Below are positions 22,521 through 33,956 of a stretch of DNA of 64,000 nucleotides, one piece after another; the first letter of the stretch is position 1; each line of letters begins with the position of its first letter. The notes beneath the pieces were generated by a model. It searched no databases. It worked only from the letters and a program-made list of their open reading frames with translations, and was not told the origin of the DNA. The DNA is from Linderina pennispora (taxonomy: Eukaryota; Kickxellomycota; Kickxellomycetes; Kickxellales; Kickxellaceae), in contig NW_024468250.1 of assembly GCF_002104995.1 (NCBI RefSeq), positions 1,550,001 to 1,614,000 on the forward strand. Direction: 5' to 3'. The position numbers and the translations under genes were made by a program.

Positions 22521-23034
22521 GCCTTGAGCGTATCGTGCGTAGATTACTGATCTACAAAAGAAAGAGTATGTGACGGAAGGAGGAGAGTTGCTGTACCAGA
22601 ATGCAAAGAGTGTAGAGTGACAGAGTGACAAACGTATAAAACAAAACTCATAGAGTGATTGTTTAATGTGGTGGCCAGCCCGGTCCCCTTTAGGGCAAGT
22701 GGCATGGGTCAACAGGTACTTTGCACAAATTAGTGACAATTCAGATTTTAAACAACTGCCCATGCGAACATCAAGAGGTATACAATATGAGTATCTTGGC
22801 TCTTGGCCCGAGGCACACAAAGGGGGGCACCACTGTCATATTTGGTCCCTGCCATGGCTTCCTTACATGCAAGTCTGCTGATGCACCTAATTTCTTTAGA
22901 ACACGCTAGCTATTGATGGAAACCATGCGCATGGCAGTAAGCAGCCCCATCTCTCCACCCAGTGTACCAGAGCTATCTATATTTGCTATACCTAGTTTGG
23001 ATCTCATTAATATCCAGAACACAGTTACTGAAAC

Positions 23035-23100
23035 AAGGCCAGCATAGAACCAGTATAGAGCTACCATAGGACCAGCATAGGACCAGCACAGGGCCAGCAT
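23035..23100 (+). repeat. 11-bp tandem repeat, six units
   Basis: Six consecutive 11-base units with consensus AGGACCAGCAT: AAGGCCAGCAT, AGAACCAGTAT, AGAGCTACCAT, AGGACCAGCAT, AGGACCAGCAC, AGGGCCAGCAT. The unit length is exact throughout. Not coding. Confidence 0.9.
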
Positions 23101-23658
23101 GGCGGCGGAGCATGCTTTGTGGGGAACTGGATTGGAATGGGCATTGCCTCTACAAGTCCGCCCAAATTACAGTATCACCTATGCATCTTTTTTGTCCATT
23201 TTATTATTTCTCTTGCTCCACGCAGCAGCCATTCGGGGTCCAAAGCAGATGCGCCAGGACTATGAACAATGTCGACATCATATGTGGCGTACATGAGCTA
23301 TAAATGCCATCATTGTATGGGTGCTCTCTGCGCACCATTTGTTTACTTTTTGGTTGGCGGCTTTTACTGTCCTTTCCATACTCCATGTACATTGTTGCAT
23401 ACTCAGGTCTACCAGCGCTGGCAAGAAATGCCAGAACACCATCCACAATTCAAATATCCTTGCAGCGATATATCAGCCTGCATAGTTGGCTATAGCTAGA
23501 CATACCCGTCTGGTCGATTGAGCAGCTGGCTCAGAAGCACTGGCCATGCTGTATCAAGGAGCACAGTATTGTGTCTGTGAGTGAAAACAGTAATTGCTAA
23601 GCCATATTGGAATACTCTAAATAGGCGGTATTGCGGTACTACTGATGAACATTTTAAC

Positions 23659-23699
23659 AGTGGTGGAGTGGTGGGGTGGAGTGGTGGAGTGATGGATGG
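23659..23699 (+). repeat. G-rich GGTGGAGT minisatellite
   Basis: Imperfect repeats of GTGGAGTGGTGG-type units on the plus strand. At least seven GG or GGGG runs with 1-3 base loops would permit a two-tetrad G-quadruplex. Not coding. Confidence 0.7.
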
Positions 23700-24239
23700 C
23701 ATTGCATTCCTTTCACTACACCGTATATCTTTGTGCAGCTAATGGTTCATAGAGCAGACATGGTCACTCTCACCAACATGTAAGTGCTGCCTGCTTTTCG
23801 TGAACTAGCACCCTGTCGATCCAGCAACTCGATAGCTGAGCTGAATTAGTGGTAGCTTTTGGTCATGGGTGAATTTATACGATTAGTGCTGAGACATTGA
23901 GTGTATCGACTACAGCTTGCCTATAGGCTGATCCAATGGTGAGCTTTGTTGGCTCATAATTCGTTTTTCAAGACCAGCAACCATATCTACAGACGCGACA
24001 TGCAGTCCGTCTAGCGTGGTGTAAGGGGCTCCCCTTTGGATACTTTTAGAGTTAGGGTTAGTTCATAGTCGTACATGCAATTGGCCCATTATTCTTGCCT
24101 GTAATAAAATAGGAGTGGTGCCCAAAATCAGGCTGGCCACGTCATCTGCAACATATGCAAGCATGGCCACGCCGATTATTTTTGTTTTTTGTACTACCAC
24201 ATACACCTTCGAACACCATACATACTTATCTCATTAGCA

Positions 24240-25319
24240 ATGTCACGCGCTCCAGACTCTGGACCGCTTCGCAAGGTATGGGCCTCAATGATCCCAGTGG
24301 AGATACAGCTTGCTCCTAGCGACGCAATTGAGCTGCTGGCCTCGGCAACGCTGCCCGAGCCCTTTCAGATATTTTACATGTTGGTGCCGCGGGTCAGCTA
24401 CCTGCCATTTGTCAGTACCAAGGTTAAGGAGCAGTGGATAGACCCGATGCTGGCAATGTCTGGCTCGCCCATCAACGGCAACGACATCACCACCATTGCG
24501 CCGGAAACAGACTTTTGGTTCGAGTACAAAGGTGTCCCGTTAAAATGGCACTACCCGATCGGGCTACTCTACGACCTGTACGTGAACAGCGCGCTTAATG
24601 GCGAGCCCGAGCTGCCGTGGTCGCTGACAGTGCATGTGCGCAGGTTCCCGGACAAGATGCTCATCCCGTCCCCATCGGCAGAAATTATGCGCAATATGGC
24701 TATGGCGGTTGTCAAGGAGGCAGACTATGTTCGCTACGGCTCAACCAAGCGCACCATGGACCTGGGGAAGGCAGAGCAGTTTCAATTGCTCGACGGGCTG
24801 GAGACGCACTCCTTTGAAAAGTACATCGCCATACACTCTATACTTGTGCCAACGCCGGACCCACGTGCCCCAGTGTCGTCATCGGGCCCAAAGTTCCAGC
24901 CGCCCAAGGCTGTTCCGCTGCGGTTCTACGTGCCGGCCGCATTCAGTAGCGAGGAATACACGATCCGTCCGATATCTGCAGGCGGGCGGCCTGCGTCGTC
25001 GTCGTCAAACCCGAACGCTGGCATGTCGCAGCCACGGCACCTGAACTACAATGTATACCAGTGCCCAATCGCGCCGACCAAGGACGCAGGCGACTCGGAC
25101 AAACCCACGACGCTGGCTGATGCCTACAGGACATGCGTCGAGTCGGCCGAGCAGCTCGAGAGCAAGGTCTGTCTGTGCCAGGGCATCCGGGTGCCGTGGG
25201 AGACGCCGGTCAGCTGGCTCGCAGACAACCTGGTCTACGCTGACTGCTTCCTGCACCTGGTGGTCGTCGGCACCAACGGCACGCCGCTGGCCGAGGCGCT
25301 GCCCACAATTGGCGAGTGA
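24240..25319 (+). CDS. ATG5: Autophagy protein Atg5
   Basis: Atg5 is joined covalently to Atg12; with Atg16 the conjugate acts as E3-like factor for Atg8 lipidation on the growing autophagosome. The frame is intact with no intron. I choose the ATG at 24240 (MSRAPDSGPLRKVW) over an upstream in-frame ATG at 24189, because Atg5 proteins begin a few residues before the VWxxxIPxxIxL strand (VWASMIPVEIQLAPSD). Family motifs: PRVSYLPF, WFEYKGVPLKWHYPIG and LYDLY. The Atg12-acceptor Lys is in AVVKEADYVRYGS, matching the MKEAD context of human Lys130. The C-terminal ubiquitin-like part has VPLRFYVP and ends near LVYADCFLHLVVVG. At 359 residues it is longer than human ATG5 (275), mainly through a Ser/Pro-rich insert (about 24850-25010). 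Confidence 0.93.
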   Translation: MSRAPDSGPLRKVWASMIPVEIQLAPSDAIELLASATLPEPFQIFYMLVPRVSYLPFVSTKVKEQWIDPMLAMSGSPINGNDITTIAPETDFWFEYKGVPLKWHYPIGLLYDLYVNSALNGEPELPWSLTVHVRRFPDKMLIPSPSAEIMRNMAMAVVKEADYVRYGSTKRTMDLGKAEQFQLLDGLETHSFEKYIAIHSILVPTPDPRAPVSSSGPKFQPPKAVPLRFYVPAAFSSEEYTIRPISAGGRPASSSSNPNAGMSQPRHLNYNVYQCPIAPTKDAGDSDKPTTLADAYRTCVESAEQLESKVCLCQGIRVPWETPVSWLADNLVYADCFLHLVVVGTNGTPLAEALPTIGE

Positions 25320-25593
25320 ATACATTGATCTCGCTGCGCTAATTTTGTGAGAAATTACCAAATGCTAATCTGATTCAGAGATAACGGTCTGGGCGGACTG
25401 CTTTTGCAAACACCCCTCCGCACAGACGATCCTCCAGCAGCAGCCAAGCAGCACGAAGGCAGCTCCGGCGGTAGTAGTTACTTTTGGCCCAGCAGTCTGG
25501 GATATTGGCGACTTTGTTTGGAGAAAAGACTCGTTTGATAAAGAAAGGGAGGAAAACAGAAAAGACAACTCAGTTTAAACACGACAGGAAAAC

Positions 25594-27431
<1,838 letters not shown>

Positions 27432-27981
27432 ACTTTTTTCCTCTAGAAACAAAGAAAATAGTGGAAGAGAAGTTGGCAACTATTTAGAGAGGAGAGGAAG
27501 GCAAATACAAAGTGGACAGGGAGCGGGGCAGGCATAGCCGCCCGAACTGGCGAGGGCGCTCTTATCGGGGACTCGCGCACACCGCCCACGCTCCAACAGC
27601 CGCGGGCCAGCGCCCAAAAATGCACGCACCTGGCGGCTATATCAGCTCGGGCGGAAATTTGGCCCAAAAACCAGTCACTTTGGCGAGCCCCGACTCGGAT
27701 TGATCGGCTGATTGCATGCTGATCCCGCATCAGCGCCGAGCTGAAACGGGCAACGTTATCTTGCAGAGCGAGGCACCACCCAAAATCGCGCCGAGCCGCA
27801 CCAGCGCAGAGCGGTGCTGCCCGCGCCAGTCCAGGCGGTGCGCAAGGGCGAGAGGGTTATCGAAATTTGGGGTCAAATTCGCACCAGCAACTATCGTTTT
27901 TGCTTCTCCTTCTTGTCATTGACAGCCCGCTTTTATTTCTGTTCTCTATTGCACGAAGAAATCCGCACAGCACCACCAACA
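27432..27981. promoter_or_regulatory. Shared bidirectional promoter of ATP2 and ATP16
   Basis: 550 bases separate the start codons of two divergently transcribed F1-ATPase subunits, with no gene between them. The region has GC-rich elements and repeated GCCCAAAA-type motifs (about 27612, 27661 and a variant near 27777). Palindromic-looking TGATCGGCTGATTGCATGCTGATC lies at about 27701-27724. No TATA box is obvious. Co-regulation of the two subunits is inferred from the layout. Confidence 0.7.
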
Positions 27982-28753
27982 ATGAGCTTCATTACTCGCG
28001 CTATCAAGCCCGCCACCCGTCTGGGTAAGCACAACTGAACCGTGAATTCATGCTGAATCGGCCAGCCGCACGCATGAGACACACTCTGTATACTAAACCA
28101 CCACGCACCTTCTACCATGTATGGCTCGGGCAATTGTGACGGTCGTTCTGCTTTGGCGTCCTGCGAAATGGCATAATTCGGGGGGATTTGGCGGTACCGC
28201 TTGCGCTTGGCACGTATAGCTGCCCGCCGCTTCTACGCTTCGGAGGCTGCATCGTCCGGCAAGCTTATTGTCAACTTTGCTCTGCCCCACGAGTCGGTTC
28301 TGAAGAACCACGAGGTCTCGCAGGTCGATCTGTCCGCTGTCTCGGGTGACCTCGGTATCCTTGCCGACCACGTCCCCACCATTGAGCAGCTCAAGCCGGG
28401 TGTCATTGACCTGATCAGCGAGTCTGGATCGCAGAAGTACTTTGTCAGCGGTGGTTTCGCCATCATGAACCCGAACTCGGTCCTCAACATCAACGCCATT
28501 GAGGCCTTCAAGCTCGAGGACATCGATGTCCAGGTAAGAACACAACAGACATATGGTGTAATAAGGTGATGCGGTATTGCACGCTTGTGGTACTAACTCT
28601 GCTGTGTCTCGCACATAGGCTGTTGCGGCCAACCTCGCCGAGTCCCAGCGCCTGGCCTCGTCCGCCAAGGACGAGATCACCAAGGAGGCTGCCGCCATCG
28701 AGATCGAGCTCTACGAGGCCCTCCAGGCTGCCGTCTCTGGCAAGGCCAAGTAA
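27982..28753 (+). CDS. ATP16: Mitochondrial F1-ATPase delta subunit, three exons
   Basis: Central-stalk subunit (bacterial epsilon equivalent) of ATP synthase. Exon 1 is 27982-28024 (MSFITRAIKPATRL), exon 2 28220-28533, exon 3 28619-28753. All junctions are GT-AG and in phase: intron 1 after RL|A, intron 2 between DVQ and AVAANL. The 162-residue product has an Arg-rich transit peptide (RLAARRFYASEA). The beta-sandwich domain has KLIVNFALPHESVL, VDLSAVSGDLGIL, HVPTIEQLKPGVI and YFVSGGFAIMNPNSVLNI. It ends in a helical hairpin (ANLAESQRLASSAKDEI...). Length and motifs match the family. No frameshift. Confidence 0.94.
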
Positions 28754-28831
28754 ACATTTCAGTCGCTAAATCTCTACTTCTTCGTTCTTTTTCAACACTG
28801 TTTGTTTGAGCAAAAACGCTGAGAGTATCTG

Positions 28832-29467
28832 TTACTTGGACGCTGGCACTCTGTTTTCAGGCAGGTTGCTGTAGCTCGGTGGTTGTTCTTCCACCTCCTC
28901 TTCCACAATGGCATCACCAGCTCCTCCAAGCTGATGCACAACCTGTGCATTCTCGCCTTCATATGCCAAATCACGGTCATACCGGTGCTTCTTGAGCTTG
29001 ATATAAAGAAACACGACAACCCCGATCAATATGGCACCGAGAGGGATAGCAACGCCTAGAGCAATCTTGGTTCCACTCGACATACCGCTGTCGCTGCTGT
29101 TACCAACAGAAGCAAAAGGACCTGCTGTGTTTGTTCCTATTCCTCCAAAAAGACTGTTTGCTATTTCTCCAGCTTGAGACAGAAGTTGTCCAAAGTCAAT
29201 TGAGTCAGGGGCTCCTGTTGGCACAGAGCTGGTGATATCTCGAGTAGTTGGTGTTTGGGTAGTGGAGCCTGTAGCAACAGCAGATGAAGTTGGTGCGTCG
29301 AGTAGCGTATTAAGCGCGACCAGTGCTGAGGAAAGCATCGCGTTTATATTCTGGCGAGCTTCAAGCTTGCCACTTCCATTGGGTGCAGGGCTCGCGTATC
29401 CGCCAGCGGCGCTAGCGCCTACCAGCGAGTACATGATACAACAGGCGAGGAACGAGGACCGCACCAT
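28832..29467 (-). CDS. Single-pass surface protein with Ser/Thr stalk and PPSY tail
   Basis: An intact 211-residue ORF. I use the ATG at 29465-29467 (MVRSSFLACCIMYSLVGASA, a signal peptide) rather than the longer upstream frame. The ectodomain is small, with a short helical patch (NINAMLSSALVALNTLL) and a Ser/Thr/Gly-rich stalk. The membrane segment GTKIALGVAIPLGAILIGVV is of the SKG6-like type and is followed by KLKKHRYDRD. The cytosolic tail is acidic (VEEEVEEQPPSYSNLPENR) and holds a PPxY motif, a ligand for WW domains such as those of Rsp5/Nedd4 ubiquitin ligases. Its TM and tail resemble the P1-P7 family, but the trypsin-like ectodomain is absent. Could be a cell-wall sensor or an adaptor; no named family recognised. 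It is convergent with ATP16 (78 bases apart). Confidence 0.75.
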   Translation of the reverse strand: MVRSSFLACCIMYSLVGASAAGGYASPAPNGSGKLEARQNINAMLSSALVALNTLLDAPTSSAVATGSTTQTPTTRDITSSVPTGAPDSIDFGQLLSQAGEIANSLFGGIGTNTAGPFASVGNSSDSGMSSGTKIALGVAIPLGAILIGVVVFLYIKLKKHRYDRDLAYEGENAQVVHQLGGAGDAIVEEEVEEQPPSYSNLPENRVPASK

Positions 29468-30424
29468 GATTAACGGTAATAGAAACAAATAACAGTTATG
29501 TAAGCGAGGAAATATTGGATAGGTAACGGCTTTTTGGAGGAAAAGAAACATTGGTTGGATGTGCCTTTACCTCACCCAAGTCTTCTTCTTGCACACTTTA
29601 TCGCAACAATCTGCACATCACTGCATCTTGGTCCAAAAATACCCGACCCGAGACCTCTGCAGAACAATGCCAACAGCAAACAATTTTTTAATGGCCTCTG
29701 GAAATTGCCGACATCACAAGAGACAGTATGCAACCATATCTTATATATAGTTTTGATATCCTGATTGATCAGACGTTTCTACTGAGGCACATGTGCTATA
29801 TAACACCAATACTGGCCATGTTCGGTACATATGTAGAAGTGGGATTTGTGGACTTGCTAGTGTCCCCAACATGATTGCTGAGAGCACATATTGATAGCGT
29901 AGTCATAGTACTGTTGTCTGTACCACATGGTTGACACATGAAGTACTAGACGGGACAGCGATATCTCGCTCACAATTACGTAGTGTGGCGGTATGGCATA
30001 TTAACTCTTGGCACTGGCATTCGTAACAGGCCTTGGCACGACGTACCTAGCCTTGGACATGCCAGAATGGCGCTAAGCTAAGCGTTTCGATTCACTGCTA
30101 TACAACATGATAGGATGGGAGGTGAATGGCGGAGTGAGATATTGATGTATCTGATGCAAGCGGCGTATTTGCAAATTACCCATCCAAAGATGTGCAAGCT
30201 GCCGCTGTGTATAGGGCAGCTTCCCTTCAGCAGATTGCCTTGCAGCAAAACCAGCGCGAGTTGCTTGATCGTGTTTTTCTGAAATTTCACGAAACTGTTC
30301 GCCCAACTGCCTCCTGCTTGAGTATTCCTGTAGCATAAAACCTGTCCAACAAAGGCACTTTCGAATCCCTATGCTTACTCCTACCACAATTGCTACTTAT
30401 TCGCTTTTAACTGCCTAGCCGATA
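29468..30424. other. Intergenic, no supported gene
   Basis: About 960 bases of AT-rich DNA between the PPSY surface protein and the first chitosanase gene. The minus frames at 30073-30387 have no recognisable features. Holds the promoters of both flanking genes. Confidence 0.4.
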
Positions 30425-31262
30425 ATGAAGTTTACCGCCACTACTCTCGCGGTTGTTGCTATTGCCGCTGCCTTTGGTTCTGCCAATGCCGGCCTCTCCA
30501 CCTGCTCCAAAAAGATTGCACTGCAGCTGACAAATATCTACGAGAACGGCGACACAGTGTTCCTACTACGACTACTGCGAGAACATTCATGACGGCCGCG
30601 GCTACACAGCCGGTATTGCTGGGTTCTGCACAGGCACTGCTGATGCCTGGGAAGTCATCAAGAAATACCACAAAGCCACAGGTGGCAAGGACGTGTTCAG
30701 CAAGTACGACGGCGTGCTGAAAAAGTACGCTGATACAGAGAGCGGGTCAACTGCAGGCCTGAGTGGCTACTGTAGCACATGGGAGAAGCTCGGCAAGTCT
30801 GATGCCAAGTTCCGTTCTGCGCAGGATAGTATCCGCGACAGCATGTACTTCAACCCGTCGCAGAATCTGGCCGACAAGCTGGGTGCTAAGCTCGACGTGA
30901 CCCGTGCTCAGCTCTATGACACGACAATCCAGCACGGCGAAGGTTCAGACCCAGACTCGGTCGGCGCACTTATCAAGAAGACGAGCAGCTCGTTCAAGGC
31001 TGACGCTAAGGGCTCGTCGGGCAGCACCCTAAGGATCAAGCGGACACAATGTCGACGAGATTGTCTGGCTAAACAAGTTCCTCAAAGTCCGCATCGCTGA
31101 TCTCACAAACCCTCACAACAAGGAGACACAGAAGGAGTGGGCCAAGAGCATCACTCGTGTCAAGTCGTACCAGTATGTGGTCGCTCAGAAGCAGTACAAG
31201 TGGGGTAGTACGATCAAGGCTCTCAACAACGATGGAAAGCAGGTTGCACGGTGAAGTGCTAG
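30425..31262 (+). CDS. GH46-type chitosanase, secreted (frameshifted)
   Basis: Endo-acting hydrolase of chitosan, secreted. The ATG at 30425 opens a signal peptide (KFTATTLAVVAIAAAFGSANA). Then come CSKKIALQLTNIYENGD, with the likely catalytic Glu in YEN, and YDYCENIHDGRGYTAGIAGF with the catalytic Asp in HDGRG. This is the GH46 E...DxGRGYTxG arrangement. Downstream: DVFSKYDGVLKKY, FNPSQNLADKLG, LDVTRAQLYDTTIQHG, VDEIVWLNKFLKVRI, YQYVVAQKQYKWGSTI. Frame changes occur near 30565, 31035 and at the very end. The stop at 31252-31254 may be replaced after a one-base shift by VKC-TAG (31260-31262), which would match the Cys ending of its two paralogues. First of three tandem copies and the only one with the catalytic segment. 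Confidence 0.85.
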
Positions 31263-31703
31263 GTGGTAGTGGTCTTAAGTGCGGGCTCGGTAATTCGGCC
31301 TCTGTTTTCTGAAACCGAATCATATGCTGGATTTGCTAGCTATTTCTTCCATGTGAGCAAGTTGCACGCTTTGGGATGTGTTGTCCGGAATCGGAGATTA
31401 CGACATGGCATGCGAATGCCAAGAATTAGGGTGGGAACATACAGGATCCCAATGTTCTTTTCACACGGATTTGAAGACAGCTATTTGCCCGATCTGCCAT
31501 CTTGCAGCAATGCGGGCGGGGGACCCTTCTCTCCTCAAGTTGCATACAGCCAATGGGGACGATTCCGATCCGAACTGGACATGCAAACTGGGATGGCATC
31601 GACAACAACATACCTCTCCCTGCCCATTAGTTGTCCAAAAGCGAATCCTATGCCGTTCGACAGCCCAAGGACCTTGTACACTGCAACAGACATCGGACTG
31701 CAG

Positions 31704-31709
31704 TATAAA
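31704..31709 (+). promoter_or_regulatory. TATA box of second chitosanase-like gene
   Basis: TATAAA within CAGTATAAAAGGCC, 78 bases upstream of the ATG at 31787, a plausible core promoter spacing with a short 5' leader. Confidence 0.6.
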
Positions 31710-31786
31710 AGGCCAAGTGGAGACGAGGGTGAAAGGGTGTATTCAAACTAAACAGACTTCACGCCACTAATAACTCGTCGCACAAT

Positions 31787-32354
31787 ATGAAGTTCTCTGC
31801 TGGTACCCTTGCCCTCGCTGCTGTTCTCGCGGCCTCGTCGAGCCTCCTGGGCGTCGTTGCTAACTACTGCCCCAAGAACATCGCTGTTCAGCTGAACTCC
31901 CTCAACCAAGGCAGCACTCCTTCTTCGTCTGCTACTGCATTCAATGCTGCCTCCGAATCTGTCCGCAACGCCCAGTTCTTCGCTCCGTCCCAGGACCTTG
32001 CAACCAGCATTGGTGCCAGCCTTGACATCACCCATGCCCAGCTCTACGACGCTGCTATCCAGTTCGGTGCTGATGGTGCAAAAGGCCCTTGTTCAGACCA
32101 CCAATGACTGCATTCACTACGGAATGTGGCAGGAACCTCGGGCAGCACGCTGAATGTCAACGGCCACAGCGTTGACGAAATCGCAGTGGCTCAACCGGTT
32201 CCTTCAGGAGCGCCTGGACAGCTCCAAGACCTCAGCTAGCAACACCGCTGGCGTCAAGACGTACCAGTCTCTGATTAACCAGAAGCAGTACAACTGGGGC
32301 AACTCGGTCGAGGGCCCGACTATTGGAAAGAGGAACATTATTATCTGGTGCTAA
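31787..32354 (+). CDS. Truncated GH46-like secreted protein lacking the catalytic segment
   Basis: The ATG at 31787 opens a signal peptide (KFSAGTLALAAVLAASSSLL). NYCPKNIAVQLNSLNQG aligns with the first conserved block of the upstream chitosanase, but the sequence then goes almost directly to AASESVRNAQFFAPSQDLA. About 85 residues carrying both catalytic acids are missing, cleanly and in frame. The rest is retained: LDITHAQLYDAAIQFGADG, AGTSGSTLNVNGHSVDEI, WLNRFLQERLDSSKT, YQSLINQKQYNWGNSV, ending IIIWC. Two or more one-base shifts (near 32080, 32130 and 32180) interrupt the frame. It cannot be an active GH46 enzyme. It may be a binding protein derived from one, or a decaying copy. Confidence 0.7.
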
Positions 32355-33001
32355 TTTCCCTCATCCCTCCATATACCGACCGAAGCTACAAGCTGTTAGC
32401 TCTTTCTTAACCAGCTTTTCAGTCTTAGTATTTTTCACTAAACGCTGCTATTTTGCGTCCAAAGTGAAACAAGTTGCACACACAAATGATGTTTCCCAGC
32501 ATACACCTGCCACGAACCAACCTTGGGCAAAACATGCTATCGACCTCTCATTCTGGCTAGCCGAACTATTTCGGGATTCAGCCTGTCTGAACCCCGGAGA
32601 GCAATGTCTCCCCCGTTGTGCCAGCTCTTTGTGGGAAAGAGGGACATATTGCAAGATTCTCACGAGTACAGCTGCTCTGGAGCAAATCGATCTGCAATCT
32701 CACTGCAGTGGATTTTAGGATATTCTCTTTTCCCGTATGACATACATTCCCAGGAACGGAATCAGCCACCGCTGAGCAGATGGGCGCATATGAACAGCAC
32801 TATTGGACAATCCACCTTTTGGTCAAGCGCGCATTCAGTACAAGTCCCTTGGTTTAAAGTGGGGCGTCCTGTCATCCTCGCTCTAGCCCAAGGTACACGA
32901 CTTTTAGTATGAAAGCAGTCGGTCCGGTTGTACAGAGCAGACCGCACTCCAAACACAGACGTATTCCTTCTAATCAACCAACCCGATACCCCGCTTGAAC
33001 C
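32355..33001. other. Intergenic between chitosanase-like copies 2 and 3
   Basis: About 650 bases with no recognisable gene. Confidence 0.4.
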
Positions 33002-33575
33002 ATGAGATTCTCTACTGCTTACTGTTCGGACTTGCCGCTGTTCTCGCCGCTTCGTCAAGCCTTCTTACTGCCCTTACCAACTATTGTCCTAGCAGCATCG
33101 CTGTTCAGATTAACTCCATCAACCAGGGCAACTCTGCACCTGAGCCTCGACACTAGAGTCCAACGCTGGATAGCGTAGCCATCCTGTGACTCCAAGGCTC
33201 TTACCCAGTCCCAGGATCTCGCCACTAAGCTCGGTTTGACTCTCGAAATTACGCGTGCCCAGCTCTATGACTGTTCTCCAGTTTGGTGTGGGTACCACCA
33301 GGGCTCTTGTCAAGACCACCAATGCGATGTCATTCACTACGGATGTGGCAGGAACCTCGGGCAGCACACTGAATGTCAACGGCCACAGCGTTGATCAAAA
33401 TCGCATGGACTCAACCGGTTCCTTCAGGAGCGCCTGCACAACTCCAAGGCTTCGGCTATCAACGTCGCTGGCGTCAAGACATAACAGTCCCTTGCTAACC
33501 AAGAAACAGTACAACTGGGGCAACTCAGTCACTGCCTTGACTATTGGTGGCAGAAGCATTAACATTCAGTGCTGA
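33002..33575 (+). pseudogene. Third GH46-like copy, degenerate
   Basis: The ATG at 33002 (MRFSTAY) begins a signal-like leader that changes frame within 20 codons. Recognisable blocks follow in different frames: NYCPSSIAVQINSINQGNSA, TQSQDLATKLGLTLEITRAQ, ALVKTTNAMSF, AGTSGSTLNVNGHSVD, QYNWGNSV and a final C before the stop at 33573-33575. It shares with copy 2 the loss of the E/D catalytic segment, so that loss predates their duplication. In-frame stops and at least five frame changes make it the most decayed of the three. Confidence 0.7.
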
Positions 33576-33956
33576 ACTGGTTTTCTTTACAAAAGCAACT
33601 GTGGCAGCCGCAATCTAACAGCAGATTTGGACTCTCAAACCACAACCAGCAGTAGCCGGCATGCGTATCAATTAAAAATATTAAAAATGAAAGCATCGTT
33701 TTTGAGCGCCAAGCCCTACTGTTCTTGACTGGTCCAAAAACGGTTCTCCGCCCATGCCACCCAAGAATGACCAGCCTGAAAATGCCCGGAAGGTGATAGG
33801 CAGTCAACTATAATTTCCAATCAGTAGTGGGCTACTTGCTGTCATTCTTCAGACGTCCTGGTCTAGATATCGGCTGAAACTTTTCTGGGTCGCCAAAGGT
33901 GCATTTTTGCTGCTCATAATACCATTATTCTATCCCACTCTTCACTATTGTACACA
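33576..33956. other. Intergenic, promoter of first GH5 gene
   Basis: About 380 AT-rich bases. No gene seen. Confidence 0.4.

Larger units (their letters stand above)
22521..24239. other. Long intergenic region with short tandem repeats
   Basis: About 1.7 kb of AT-rich DNA with no supported gene. It holds an 11-bp tandem repeat (23035-23100), a G-rich minisatellite (23659-23699) and a short TTAGGG-like stretch (24046-24061). It contains the promoter regions of the MFS gene and ATG5. Confidence 0.5.

Noticed and set aside
24046-24061. TTAGAGTTAGGGTTAG resembling telomere repeat
   Set aside because: Under two units; too short to claim an interstitial telomere or chromosome end.
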